The notes beneath the pieces are model-generated. The model was not told the DNA's origin, did not search any database, and saw only the letters and a list, made by a program, of their open reading frames with translations. From contig JAPVLO010000403.1 in NCBI GenBank assembly GCA_027257055.1, positions 868,001-932,000 of the forward strand: a DNA stretch of 64,000 bases, written 5' to 3'. Each line of letters begins with the position of its first letter. Position 1 is the stretch's first letter. Position numbers and translations under genes: made by a program. The stretch comes from Cephalopachus bancanus. Its lineage: Eukaryota > Chordata > Mammalia > Primates > Tarsiidae. Positions 42,147 through 54,157 of the stretch are shown in pieces.

Positions 42147-42442
42147 TTTTTTTTTTTTTTGAGTCGAAGTGTCACTCTGTCACCCAGGCTAGAGTGCAGT
42201 GGAACAATCATGGCTTCCCAGAGCCTTGCCCTACTGGGCTCAGGTGATCCTTCTGCCTTAGCCTCCTGAGTAGCTGGGACTACAGGCACGTGCCACAACG
42301 CCCAGCTGATTTTTTTTTTTTTTTAAGAGACAAAGTCTCAATACGTTGCCTAGGCTGGTCTCAAACTCCTAGGCTCAAACAATCCTCCCACTTTGACCTC
42401 CCAAAGTGCTGGGATTACAGGCATGAGCCACTACACCTGGCC
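42147..42442 (-). repeat. Alu
   Basis: Poly-T, GAGTCGAAGTGTCACTCTG, ending CACTACACCTGGCC. Confidence 0.9.
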
Positions 42443-42914
42443 AAGAGTGATTAATTTTTTACTTTCTGAGTCTCACTCACATTCATCATCTATAAATAGT
42501 GACTATATTGTTTTTAGGAATTTCTTCTTTATATTGAGTCAAATGTTTCTCACCTCTACCCTCTGTGGCTACATCAATTCAGTCTATTCTTTATTCTACA
42601 TAGCAGCTCTTCAAATACGTGAAAGCTAATATATCCTCCAAAGCCATCTTCTCTCTGGGATCAGATAAATGCTCCTCATTCCACAAGGTGGTCTGCCTAT
42701 GCAATTATTTCAAGACTTCTCTCTGGACCCTAGCTGATTTACAAATGTTCCTCTTAAAATCAGTGCCTAAAGAGGAAACTTTTTAAGGTGAGAAAATTGT
42801 TCTATATCTTCAGTAGGGGAGTGGCTACACAATTGTCTACAATTGCCACAATTCATCAAACTTTATGCCCAAAATAGATGGATTGTATTGCCTGTAAACA
42901 ACTTTAATTTTGAA

Positions 42915-43212
42915 ATTTTTTGTTTTGTTTTGTTTTGTTTAGGGTCTCACTCTGTTGCCCAGGCTGGAGTGCAGTAACACAATCATGGCTCACTGCAGAC
43001 TCAGCCTCCTGGGCTCAGATGATCCTTCCACCTCAGTCTCCTGAGTAGCTGGGATTACAGGCGTGTACCACCACACCTAGATAATTTTTCAATTTTGTAT
43101 AGAGATGAGATCTTGCTATGTTGCTCAAGCTGGTCTCAAACTCCTGTGCTCAAGCAATCCTCCTGCCTCCCAAAGTGCTGGAATTACAGGCGCAAGCCAC
43201 AGTGCCCTGCCT
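42915..43212 (-). repeat. Alu with a (TTTTG)n tail
   Basis: (TTTTG)4 start, GGGTCTCACTCTGTTGCCC, ending GTGCCCTGCC. Confidence 0.9.
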
Positions 43213-43219
43213 ACTTCTT

Positions 43220-43526
43220 GATTTTTTTTTTTTTTTTTTTTTAGTGGGATCTCACTCTGTCATCCAGGCTGGAGTGCAGTATATGCTCACGGCCACCACA
43301 GCCTCAACTCACAGCTCACAGCCACCACAGGCTCAGGTGATCCTTCTGCCTCAGCCTTCCAAGTAGCTGGAACCACAGGTATGTCACCACACCCAGCTAA
43401 ATTTATTATAGAGACAAGGTCTCATCAAGTTGCCCAGGCTGGTCTCAAACCCCTGGACTCAGGCAATTCGCTCACCTCCACCTCCCAAAGTTCTGGGATT
43501 ACAGGTATGAGCCACTGCTCCCTGTT
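43220..43526 (-). repeat. Alu
   Basis: Poly-T, GTGGGATCTCACTCTGTCATCC, ending GCCACTGCTCCCTG. Only a few bases from the preceding Alu. Confidence 0.88.
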
Positions 43527-44031
43527 CCTCCTGAATTCTTAAAGAAAGGGATCTAAGTCAGTGAAATTTATTCATGAAACTTCTAAAATAAAAAAAGTTA
43601 GATGACAAAAAAAAAAAAAGCAGCTCTCATAGTGGAACTTGCATACAGCCCCCAATCCAGAGGCTCCTCAGACCCATACTTCTGTTATGAACACATAGGA
43701 GCAAATAGCCATGAGCCTTCATGGTGGTTCAAAATTCTAAAAATGAGCAATTTTTTAAATGACAAAAGCTTTTCCCAGTAGATTGTTCAACTATATGAGA
43801 TTTACTCTTGCTACAATTTGGATTTAAAAAAAAATCTTATTACCTGTAAATAGATCTGATTAATGTAAAACAGAGTAAATCTTTGTATTGATTACATAGA
43901 TCTAGACATTAATGAGAAGAGAAAATAACATTCTCTAATATGTGCCCAATGATCCTTTATATCTAATATAATGTTTAACTTTCATCATGACCCTATAATA
44001 TTCATTTTATAGGGAAGAATATTTAAATTTA

Positions 44032-44333
44032 GGCCAGACACTGTGGCTTATGCCTGTAATCCCAGCAATTTGGGAGGCTGAAGCGGGAAGATCACTTGAG
44101 GCCAGGAGTTGGAGACCAGCCTGAGTAGTGAGACACTGTCTCTACATAAAAAATAAAAATAAAAAAATTAGCCTGGCGTGGTGACATGCACCTGTAGTCC
44201 CAGCTGCTCGGGAGGATAGGGCAGGAGGATCAATTCAGCCCAGAAGTTCGAGGCTACAGTGAGCTATAATCATGCCACTGCACTCACATGGGCAACAAAG
44301 CAAGACCACATCTCTTAAAAAAAAAAAAAAAAA
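44032..44333 (+). repeat. Alu
   Basis: GGCCAGACACTGTGGCTTATGCC start, ending CATCTCTT plus poly-A. Confidence 0.9.
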
Positions 44334-44335
44334 GA

Positions 44336-44631
44336 GACCAGGCTCGGTGGTGGCTCAGCCTGTAATCCCAGCACTTTGGGAGGCCGAGGCGAGTGGATTG
44401 CCTGAGGCCGCAGGTTTGAGACCAGCCCCGGTAACTTGGTGAGACCTCGTCTCTACAATAAAAAAATTAGCCGGGCATGGCAGCACATGCCTGTAGTTCT
44501 GGCTCCTTGGAAGGCTGAGGCAGAAGGATCACCAGAACCCAGCAGGTCAATGCTGCGGTGGCTGTGAGCGTGCCACTGCCCTCCAGCCTAGGCAATGTTA
44601 GTGAGACTCCCACTCAAAAAAAAAAAAAAAA
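44336..44631 (+). repeat. Lineage-subtype Alu inserted at the tail of another Alu
   Basis: CAGGCTCGGTGGTGGCTCAGC, GTAACTTGGTGAGACCTCG, CTCCTTGGAAGGCTGAGG, CCCACTC plus poly-A. Confidence 0.9.
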
Positions 44632-44760
44632 GACAAAGAAAGCTAAAGTTCATCTGGTAAATCATCCTGCTCAAGATCACCTGACTCAGAAAGATTGCAG
44701 AGCCAGCATTGAACCAGAGCCTGTCTTCTCAGTTAGTGTTGTTTTGCCTCTGTGATAAAG

Positions 44761-46839
44761 CCTCCCACCATGAATGAATGTATTGGTGAAGGTGAAGGAA
44801 TGTATTCTTCTTCCCTGGAGTTACTCAGGCAGAGGCTGATTATGATCTGTGAGTTGTATTATAGAAAGATGTCCTACATTGTTAGGGACATCGGAGTAGA
44901 TGAGTTCTTGGATCCCTTGTAACCCTAAGATTCTGTGATGCAAAATACCTGGTACTAAGGCACCTCTACTCATGAGGGTGTGTGGTATAAGTTCTGGTAT
45001 ATGAAGAGGGTGTGTAGATAAGCATTATAAACATGAACTTTGACATCAAAAAGACACGTATTGGATCCCAATCTGCCATTAGTAGCTTTGTATTTTGTAT
45101 TGTGAACTCAGTTTGTATGGGCTTTATCAGTGGGAACCACTGGCACCTGGGTGGAGGATTATCTTTTGCTTTTGTCAGGCAGCATCTCTTCATAATCCTG
45201 GAATTGTGAGGAAAGACATTAACAACCTGGGGCCAAGGTATGTTCATTATTCACTTGGTTTTCTGGATCATGCAAATAATTAATGTCAGTTATAACCTCG
45301 GCTCCTCCCTCCACCCCCAAAGGCAGGCTTGTGGCTGGGAATTTGCAGGAGAAAATTCTTTTTTTCTTCTCAGAGTCCAGGCTAAGATGAACAGTTTCCC
45401 TGTTATCTCCCTGATCCCTTTTTTGCTGTTCTGTTCTTTTCCCCCCATAAACATCCTTCTAGAATACTTATATATGTCTATTGGTTATTTTCTGTCTTTT
45501 CTCTACTAGAACATAAATTCCCAAGGGCAAGGGACTCGTATTTTTGCCACTATATCCCAAGTGCCTAAAATATAAGCCTAACATATAGTAGGCTTTCAGA
45601 AAATGTTATTGAATGAATAAATAAATAAATATCTTTTTGCCAGCAGGACCTGTTTTTAGCCAGCCCTTTCACTGAGGATGTAGTCTTTGAGGGTCTTATC
45701 TCCAAGTAGAGTTTTAGTTCCAGGACTTACCTCTTGTCCCAAAGTGATCCTGTGAAAACAAACTGCCTGATAACTGGTTTTCAGCTTTCTCTTCATTTCT
45801 GAACCTTACAGATTTCTTTTCCTTTTTTCTAACCTCAACTATCTATTTGGAAATTGTTTGATATATTTTACACAGTATTTCTATGAACTTTATAGAGGGA
45901 GGGTTTTCAGATTATCTAGTCTGCCTGAAATAGTTTTACCACTTAGTAGTTACTTTGCCTCTCAGAAATACAGCATGCTCATCTATAAAATACAGATAAC
46001 ACTGACAACCTCGGAGGACTGCTCAAAAACTTAAGTAAGAAGACATTTGTAGAGTGTCCACACCTGGTACATTTCTGGTACATAATAATATTATTATTCT
46101 CCTTTTACAAGAATAAACCCTCTTAATTTATGGGCACAGATTATACCAACAGGCTTATGAAAATAAAGGTGCTAAACGTACATCATGGACAACTCAGGAG
46201 TTTGGAATGTTTGAGAGCATTTTGGATGGCATTCTTGACTGCTCACAACACAGTGTTTTGTGCAGCTGGTCAGAAACAGAAAATTAGAAAGACTTCCCAA
46301 TGCTTCCCAATACTTCTACCATGTCACACATAGCTGTATAGTTCACAAGGGTAAACAGATGAATGTATTCAAGGCTGTAGTGACCTGCATAGGGCCAGCT
46401 AACCCATGCTCTGTCCAGACTCTCCAATGGTTGAAGGGATCAATATATACTTATAGAAAACTAGACTTACAGAACTATAAAACATCATTGAGAGCAACTA
46501 AAGAAAAGCATACCATATTCATGGATTGAAAAACTCCATACTGAAAAGATGTCACTTCTTTCCAAATTTACCTAAAGATCAATGTATTTCCAATCAAGTT
46601 TCCCACAGAGTTTGTTTGGTTTTTTTGGTGGAACTTGACAAACTAGTTTGAAAAATAAGAATGAGGAAGGAGTTGCTCAGCTGGATATCAAGACAGTGGA
46701 GTGACAGGAATTACTACAACAAGGTATTGGCATAAGATAGACAAACAAACCAATGGAATAGATTAGAAACTCAGAAAAGAAGACATATACTCACATATGT
46801 ATACGTTTGAGTAGTCAATTTGTGACAAAGAATAGAAGT
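44761..46839. other. Intergenic, unique, with L2/MIR relics
   Basis: L2-like 3' end at 45495-45630 (AACATAAATTCCCAAGGGCAAGG...GAATGAATAAATAAATAAAT) and a MIR-like block at 45935-46110. No gene seen. Confidence 0.5.
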
Positions 46840-46976
46840 AAAAACTAGTAGGGTTTTTCCCCAATAAATTGTTCTGATATTTTCTTTCTGTATCTGGTTG
46901 ATTTTATTTAATATGATGTCTGTGAGTTTCACTCATGTTGCTGTGTGAAGCTGTAGTTCATTTCTTCTTCTTCTTC

Positions 46977-47283
46977 TTTTTTTTTTTTTTTTTTTTTTTT
47001 TTTGGTCAGAGTCTCACTCTGTCACCCAGGCTGGAGTGCAGTGGCACGCTCACGGCCTCATGGCCACTGCAGCCTCCACCCACTGGGCTAAGGTGATCTT
47101 TCCACCTTGACCTTCCAAGTAGCTGGAACTACAGGTATGTGTCATCAAGCCTGGCTAATTTTTTGATTTATTGTAGGACAAAGTCTCACCAATGGTCTCA
47201 GGCAAACCCATGGGCTCAGGGAATCCTCTCGCTTCTGCCTCCCAAAGTGCTGGGAGAACAGGTGTGAGCCACTGTGCCTGGCT
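46977..47283 (-). repeat. Alu (3' partner of the composite)
   Basis: Long poly-T after (TTC)n, GGTCAGAGTCTCACTCTG, ending CTGTGCCTGGC. Confidence 0.92.
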
Positions 47284-47401
47284 AGGTAGTTTTCTTTCTG
47301 GCTTATCTTAGATCTTCCTATACCAGACTGGACGTAATGAATAAATGATACTCAGAACTAGATCTCCTCTAATGGTTGTACATGTAGGTTACAACTGCTT
47401 T

Positions 47402-47697
47402 TTGTTTTTTTTTCTGAGTTGGAATCTCATTCCATTGACCAGGTTGGAGTACAATAGCACGTTCACAGCCACTCCAGAGTCGACCTGCTGGGCTCAGGCA
47501 ATCCTTCCACCTTAGCCTTCCAAGTAGCGGGAACTACTGGAGCACACAACCACGCCCAGCTAATTTTTTTGATTTATTGTAGAGACAAGGTCTCACCAAG
47601 TTGCCCAGGCTGGTCTTGAACCTCTGGGCTCAGGCAATCCTCTAGCCTCGGCCTCTCAAAGTGCTGGGATTACAGGCTTGAACCACCGTGCCTGGTC
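47402..47697 (-). repeat. Alu (5' partner of the composite)
   Basis: T-rich start, GAGTTGGAATCTCATTCC, GATTTATTGTAGAGACAAGG, ending CGTGCCTGG. Confidence 0.92.
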
Positions 47698-48063
47698 AGT
47701 TCATTTCTTCTTATTCCAGGATTCTATTTATATAATGTCCAAATATAGGGCAAAATTTCAGGAGATGCCTTAGGTTGTAACACACTATTCTGATTCTGAG
47801 GTGCTGACAAGATTTTAGTTCTTGAGCTAAGGCGTGGTTACACAGGTATTTATGATTAATTATTGAGATATGTGTTTTTGTTTTATGCACTCATTCTGTG
47901 TATATATATTACATTTGACAATTAAGGAGGTTAAGAAATAAGAAATTTTAAACACGAAAATATGCATATAGTGTGCTGGATTAAGAAGAAGCTCCTCAAA
48001 AGTAGAAGTGAACATGAGAAGTTCAGCTGCACTCAGCACTGCATGCTCTATTCAAAAGTGGAA

Positions 48064-48350
48064 GAGGCAGGTGTAGTGGCTTACACCTATAATCCCAGCA
48101 CTTTGGGAATCCAAGGCAGAAGGATGACTTGAGCCCATGAGTTTGGGCTGGGCAATATAGTGAGACCTTGTCTCTACAAAAAAATCAAAAAGTTAGCTGA
48201 GCACAGTAGCACATGCCTTTAGTCCTAGCTACTCGGGAGGCTGAGGTGGGAGGATCACTTAAACTTAGGAGTTCAATGCTGAGGTGAACTATGATTGTGC
48301 CACAGCACTCCAGTCTGGCAACAGAGTGAGACCCTGACTCAAAACAAAAA
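48064..48350 (+). repeat. Alu
   Basis: GGCAGGTGTAGTGGCTTAC start, CTGACTCAAAAC tail. AAAAGTGGAAG before and AAAAGTAGAAG after form an imperfect TSD. Confidence 0.9.
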
Positions 48351-48449
48351 GTAGAAGGGATCGGTACCTTGGCATGCCAATAACCTATATGTGGCACCTC
48401 TAAACAACCAGTCAGGAAGCTTTGCTCTCTTCACCTCCATGTTTTTTAA

Positions 48450-49325
48450 TGTGATAAAATATACATAACAACTTTTTTTTGCCATTTTAACCATTTTTGA
48501 GTATACAGTTCAGTGGCATTAAGTACTTTCACATTGTTGTGCAATCATCACCACCGTCCATCTCCAGAATTTTTTCATCTTCCCAAACTGAAACTGTGTA
48601 CTCATTAAATAATAACTTCCCATTCCTACCTGCCCCAGCACTTGGCAACCACCTTTCTATTTTCTGTCTCTCTGAATTTGACTACTCTAGGTACCTAACG
48701 TAAGTGGAATCCCATAGGATTTCACTTAGTAAATGTCTTCAAGGTTCATCCATGTTGCAGCATGTATCAGGATATCATTACTTTTGAAGTCTGAAGAATA
48801 TTCCATTGTATGTATAAGTGCATTTTATGTATCTATTCGTCCATTGAGGAATGGGTTGCTACCGCCTTTTGGCTATTGTCAATGCTTCTATGAACATGAG
48901 TGTACAAATAACCTGTCCAAGTTCCTGCTTTTAACTGTTTGGGGTACATGCCCAGAAGTGGAATTGCTGGATCATAAGTTTATTTTTTAAGAAACCACCA
49001 TACTGTTTTCCATAATAGCTGTACTATTTTACTATCTCACCAGCAACACAGAAGGGTTCCAGTTTCACCACATTGTCATGAACACGCTATTTTATGCTGT
49101 TCTTTTTAAAAATAATAGCCATTCTAAAGGGTTTTAGATGATATCTCATTTTGGTTTTGATTTGCATTTCCCTAATGAGCAATAATGTTGAGCATATTTT
49201 CATGTGATTGTTGGCCACTGGAATATCTTCTTTAGAGAAATGTCTATTCAAATCCTTTGCCCATTTGTAAAATCAGGTTGTTTTTGTTGTTATTGAATTG
49301 TATCACCTCGATTTTTTTACTTTGT
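48450..49325 (-). repeat. L1M-type 3' end and ORF2 fragment, antisense
   Basis: AAAATATACATAACAACTTT, GTTCAGTGGCATTAAGTAC, GAAACTGTGTACTCATTAAA and the downstream ORF2 block (GAAGTGGAATTGCTGGATCAT) are an ordered L1M 3' end. Confidence 0.85.
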
Positions 49326-49445
49326 AACAAAGACCCAGATAGATGAAATGACTTAGCCAAAGTCACTTTGAGTTCATTGCAGAGCCATGTCTAAAACCCG
49401 GTGCTATTGCTTTTATGGTCAATGCTCTTTCACTATACCAGTTTG
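49326..49445 (-). repeat. MIR-like relic
   Basis: GACCCAGATAGATGAAATGACTTAGCCAAAGTCAC. Confidence 0.5.
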
Positions 49446-51320
49446 CCTGGGTCAGAGAGGACTGTACCTTGTATCCTCAAATTTTTACTCCAACTTCAGA
49501 TTCAATTGCCCCAGTATTACCTTGTCTTTTTAGTAGCTCATTAACTTACTCTGAGCCTGGCATTTTAAGCTTCAGTGATTTTTCTGTCCCTGTCCAGAGT
49601 TTATGACAGGCTTCCTTTTCTATTCCCTGTGTTACTCTGGCCTCATCCACCTGAAGAGGCAGCCTGTGGAGTCTGCATACCTCTGAAGGCATTTATTAGG
49701 TCAGAGTCTAGATAAAAAGATGAGATAAATGTTTTACACCACTGTGAAGTAATGGGCAGGATGAGGGGCAATGCCACTTTGCTGCAGCACACTTGTGGCC
49801 CCACAAGATTGCTGATTGGAATTTTCTAGGTTTTTGTTTTTTGTTTTTTCAGTAATCAAGTGTCAGAACAGGGGAGGCCTGAGGACCCCTGGAGAGCTGT
49901 GAATTATTAACACTTGCAAGTTGGCTGCCAAGGATGTTTGAGGAGTCATTCCCTCTCTCTTTCTTTTTCCACTTGAGGGGTCAAAATCCACAATCCTATT
50001 CCACCAAAAGAAATATTGAGGCACAGAGCAAGAGCATGCCATGTTCTGAGTTCCCGCATGCACCAAGGTCTGAGCATTCTTGGAGTGTGGATTAAAAGGG
50101 TGTTTGGTTGCCCCTTTCTGAGAGATAGGAAACGATCAGTGGCCCTTGGGAAGTTTGGATCCTGTTTTAAAGAGGCAGCTTCTCAAGGGCCCAGAAGGAC
50201 AGCCTGGGGAACAGGGGAAGAGTGAGGAAAGTGCCAGGGATCACAAGGCCACAGCCTCAGCCTGACTTCAGCCCTCACAGAGAGACTGGGGAACCATTTT
50301 CTCCAAAGGCAAAGGGTCAGCGAGAAAGAATCAGGAACCTGAAGCAGCCTAGAGGCCCAAGTCTTAGCATGACTGACAGGACATCCCTGCCTCAAAGTAT
50401 TCCCTCCTTCAGAACGTTCTAGCTCAGACAGCAGACGAGCCTTACCCACCCCATTTTTTCAACTGCTTGGAATTCTAACATGCCAGGAAAAAAGCAACGC
50501 TCACCTTTAGGATCCACTGAAGAAAATCCATTGTGCATTTTCTCCTCAGAAGCCCAAGTCAGGATGAAGATGGTCCCATCCAATCTGCCTTAGAGTGCAG
50601 CCTCTGTGCCCCTGGCCAGCTGGAGAAGTGTCAGCAATGCCAGCCTCAGCGGTGCATCCTTTGCCAAACACTATCTTTTCTTTCTCTGGATTAACTGGAA
50701 ATGTCCGGGAGGGCAAAATGTCAAGTCCCTGATACAAAGAACCCTGGTGCCTGTGGGAAGGCTGAGGAAGAATGAACGCTGCAAGTGTGGGAGACCAGTT
50801 TCCCCAACTTTGCGGGACCAAAGACAGAGCTTGGCAGCTGCCTTAGGATGGAGCCAGCACTGGGACTCAGGCGGTGCAGCATGGGGGCGGCCCCTTGTGG
50901 AACTGAGAAGGATGGGGGTCTGGAGGTGCAGGGCTGCTCAGACTTCCAGGTGGCAGTGTGATCCTCGCTGGGGGGAGAAGCATTCTCCCCATGGATTTGC
51001 GCAGCAGGGTGTGACTCTGTGGTGGTGGGTAAGGGGAACCTTACACCTTGCCAGGGAACTGACAGAGTTGTGACTGCAGCATGTCTGTGTCTGGCCAGCA
51101 TGTCCTGGAGAGGCCTGGGTCATCCCAGGCGTTAGTGTGTGGAGCAGAGGGCAGCGCTCAGGCCAGCAGCCCCACAGGCTGGTCTCCCTTCAGCGGGAGG
51201 CTGGGCTGCAAAGGAATCCAGTGTCCTCTATCACCAGGGAGGAACAAAACAGACTTTCCAGAACGCCACAGTGATTTGGGCAAACAGATTTTCTCTGCCT
51301 TCTGTTTAAAAAGGTAGAGG
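49446..51320. other. Intergenic, GC-richer unique DNA
   Basis: Contains the longest open frame of the window (155 codons, 50606-51073) and an overlapping one of 126 codons on the other strand. Neither shows a recognisable domain, so no gene is called. Confidence 0.5.
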
Positions 51321-51321
51321 G

Positions 51322-51609
51322 CCAGGCTCGGTGGCTTAGCCTGTAATCCCAGCACTTTGGGAAGCCAAAGCGAGTGGATTGCCTAAACCCACAGGTTCGA
51401 GACCAGCCTGGGCAACTTGGTGAGACCTTGTCTCTACAATAAGTTAAAAATTAGCCAGGAGTGGTAACGCACGCCTGTGGTTAGGGTTAGGGTTAGGGTT
51501 GAGGCGAAAGGATGCCGGATCCCAGCAGGTGGATGCTAGGGTGGCCATGAGCAAGCCACTGCACTCTAGCCTGGACAACAGAGTGAGTCTCCAACTCAAA
51601 AAAAAAAAG
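51322..51609 (+). repeat. Lineage-subtype Alu carrying a telomere-type repeat
   Basis: GGCCAGGCTCGGTGGCTTAGC start, ending TCCAACTC plus A11. AAAAAGGTAGAG before and AAAAAGGTTAGAC after form an imperfect TSD. The right-arm start is replaced by TTAGGG units. Confidence 0.93.
51479..51500. repeat. Short interstitial telomeric repeat (TTAGGG)3
   Basis: GG, three TTAGGG units, then TT. It stands where other Alus of this subtype read TTCCAGCTACTTGGAAGGC. Confidence 0.9.
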
Positions 51610-52640
51610 GTTAGACATGAGGTTTCCTGGTGAGCCGTTCACCACAGACTAAAGATTAGAATGGAGGATGAGAGAGATTTCTTCCCAGGGCCTGCCTGTC
51701 ATCTTGATACCCAAATCCCTGAAGCTGCCATCCCTGTCTCCACAATAAAACAGCCCTGACTCCCTCTTCATATCAGATTACCCAGGACTCTGGGCAAAAG
51801 GCCAGCAGTGATAGTGGCTGAGGGTGGGGGCTGAAAATGCCTACACAGCTTTGCTATAAGTGCCCTCTGCCCCCAAGGCTTGGCTTCCTTCTAGAAAACT
51901 GTTGTCTGTGCCAGGGGTCAGCTTACCCTTCTTCCATGGAGAAGCTGGGCCTCCCACTAGGCCCCTGGAGCCTCCGATGTGCTTCCTCACAGTCACTGGG
52001 GCTGCACAGCAGGCACCAAGCAGGCTTAACCGGGCCATGGTCAGGGGTGCTCCCCCCACGGCACCCCCAAGCTCACACCTACTGAGAACCTGGAGCAGAT
52101 GCAGCCACGGGAGCAGCAAGGGGGAACGTGACGGGATAACAACCCTAACGTCCTACACGTGAGCACTTGCTATTAGTATCTTGCTATCAGATGAAAGCGC
52201 TGGCATCTTTATTACCTGAAGCCCAGTGCAGTCGAATGAAAGGTGGAAACAGTCGAAAACCTAAAGTGCTCTTTGGCTAGAGTGAACAGACGAGGCTCTG
52301 ACTAAGTGGAGACAGGTGGCAGGTCTGAGCCATGCACCTGACAAGGGACTCTACAAACTGGATTCTGTTCAGAGGAGAGTGGCAAGGACAAGGAACTATT
52401 GAAACCATGAAACCATCGAAATTATTGTAAGGACTAATGGAAGGAACTGGGGCTATTTAGCCCAGGAAGGAGAAATATTAGAAAAAATTATCAGCTTTCC
52501 TCAGAGACATGATAGGCTCCCAAGGAGAAAAGGAAAACTAGGTAATGATACTAGGCCACAGCTGAGCAGTTGTTACGTGCTCAGCACCAGGCTAATATTT
52601 GTAAGGCATTTTATCATTTCAGCTAAATGTCAATTTTATA
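51610..52640. other. Intergenic unique DNA
   Basis: Short open frames only. No repeat recognised. Confidence 0.5.
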
Positions 52641-53030
52641 GGTGCTATTTTTTTTCTTTTAAAGATGTAGAGTACAGCTCAGGGTTAGGTATACAAATAT
52701 TTATTATGCAGGTACCCTTGTTGTTGAGGTGTGCCCACTCCCTGAAAGTTTCCCACTACTGCCAATTCTGCCTGCCACCCCATCCTCACCCCCACCCCCT
52801 CACCCCCCCGCCCTGGCATTTCCCACTACTGCCAATCCTTTTCTTATAGTATTATGATAATTGTTCAAGGTCTGCTTACGACTAAGAACAGATGATACTC
52901 AGTTCTTTGTTTCTGTGATAGATCACTCAGTATTATAGACTCTTAAGTCCATCCAAGTTGCTGTAAAGTTCATAATTTTGACCTTCTTTATGGCTGTGTG
53001 ATATTCCATCATGTATATGTACCACATTTA
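52640..53030 (-). repeat. L1 3' end (3' UTR plus ORF2 tail), antisense
   Basis: The T-rich start is the poly-A tail in antisense. AGGTATACAAATATTTATTATGCAGGTACCC and ATATTCCATCATGTATATGTACCAC are shared with the elements at 55975 and 58524. Confidence 0.8.
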
Positions 53031-53065
53031 AAAAAAAATACAGTGTGGTTTATTTTTCTGTGCAG

Positions 53066-53943
53066 ACTTGTTCAGACCCCAAATCCAAGCCACCTTTCTT
53101 AATGGAAAAGTCCATGGAATCATCTGTCAAGTACATCAACAAGAAATTCCCCAACACAGATGTTTGAAACAGCACGGTGAGAACTTGGTCTTTCTCTGCT
53201 TTCTCCAAAATAACTCTTGACTGAGATTCCCCTCTTTTGACTACCTGTCTTCAGGCCGCTCTAAGGTTCCCAGACTGCCACAGGCCTTCAGGCTGTTGGA
53301 GCTTTAGGTCTAGTTCTGAGATAAGATGTGATTCTTCCAGCCTAAGCCAGAGAAAAGCGTTGCTCCTTTCTCCATTGCAAGATCCATGAAAACACATTGT
53401 CTTTGTGCAGGAAGACAGCTCTATCAATCCAGCAGGGTGAACAAATTTTGTTGTTTTTCCCATTTCCCACTTAGTGTTTGCTTGCTACTTGTCTTAGAAC
53501 TATGCATCTAGTAGGATATTACTTCTCCCTTATTAAATGTTAATCCTAGATTTCTCACCAATTTTACTCATAGCATCTTCTCATTCTGCTTTTTTTGATT
53601 TTGATATAAATGAAGACTGTTCAGCTGAAAGTGTTCATAAAATGTCCTCCTATTTAGTCCTTTCAATCTAGTCAGGATCACATACAACCATCTTACTCTC
53701 CATATAAAGACCTTCAGAACATTGGAGTTTCCAGTTTTCCTGGTCGGTGTATTTCTACCCTCTTTAAAAACTTTTAGGTGTAACCTCTGTTCTTTTTGAG
53801 TTACTTTGATCAATTGTCTTCTTATTTGTTTTGTTCTATGTTTCTCTTAGCAACATTTAGAACCAGTTTACTGTGAAAAAGCTGAGATAGTTAAATTCCT
53901 CACCAACTACTACCAGTCATTTTTGGATGTTGTGGAATTTCAG
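53066..53943 (+). pseudogene. NCKAP1L-like: NCKAP1L (HEM1) partial unprocessed pseudogene, two exons
   Basis: Two exon-like blocks keep splice signals: 53066-53176 (acceptor TTTTTCTGTGCAG, donor GTGAGAA) and 53851-53943 (acceptor TTTCTCTTAG, donor GTGAGCT). In phase 0 they translate to [20 protein letters not shown], then [13 protein letters not shown], a stop, NST; and [20 protein letters not shown], then [12 protein letters not shown] recognise the N-terminal region of HEM1, the haematopoietic subunit of the WAVE actin-regulatory complex, at roughly 80 percent identity to human as I remember it. The TGA replaces an Arg codon, consistent with CpG decay. The roughly 670-bp gap between the blocks keeps an intron, so this is a DNA-level duplicate and not a processed copy. 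No further exon found. Confidence 0.8.
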
Positions 53944-54157
53944 GTGAGCTCTCTCTAGCTCAGGTCCCCAACGTAGGCATGTCTTTCAGAGACTATTTCT
54001 TCTTTAGTAGGTGTTCATTTATTTAATCCAGGTTCTTGAAAAAATAAGAGAGAGGTACCAATATGGAAAAATATCTAAGTTGTGTTGTTAAGTGAAAGCA
54101 AATTGCAGAATAGTGTATGATATATCATATTTTCACTTTGAAAGATACTTAAGCTTG

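Larger units (their letters stand above)
43960..44760. repeat. MIR split by two Alus
   Basis: ATGACCCTATAATATTCATTTTATAGGGAAG before the Alus, and TCAAGATCACCTGACTCAG...GAACCAGAGCCTGTCTTCTC after them, read as one MIR. Confidence 0.6.
46955..47712 (-). mobile_element. Alu-unique-Alu composite bounded by a perfect 15-bp TSD
   Basis: AGTTCATTTCTTCTT occurs at 46955-46969 and 47698-47712. Between them lie an Alu, about 118 bp of non-Alu sequence and a second Alu, both Alus antisense. Best read as one retrotransposed read-through transcript. Confidence 0.7.
46840..47770 (-). repeat. Old L1-like host sequence split by an Alu composite
   Basis: GATGTCTGTGAGTTTCACTCATGTTGC before the insertion, then ATTCCAGGATTCTATTTATATAATG after it, read as antisense L1-type sequence. 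Confidence 0.4.

Noticed and set aside
50606..51073. 155-codon open frame, the longest in the window
   Set aside because: GC-rich DNA makes long chance frames. A 126-codon frame overlaps it on the other strand, there is no recognisable domain, and no splice pattern supports it.
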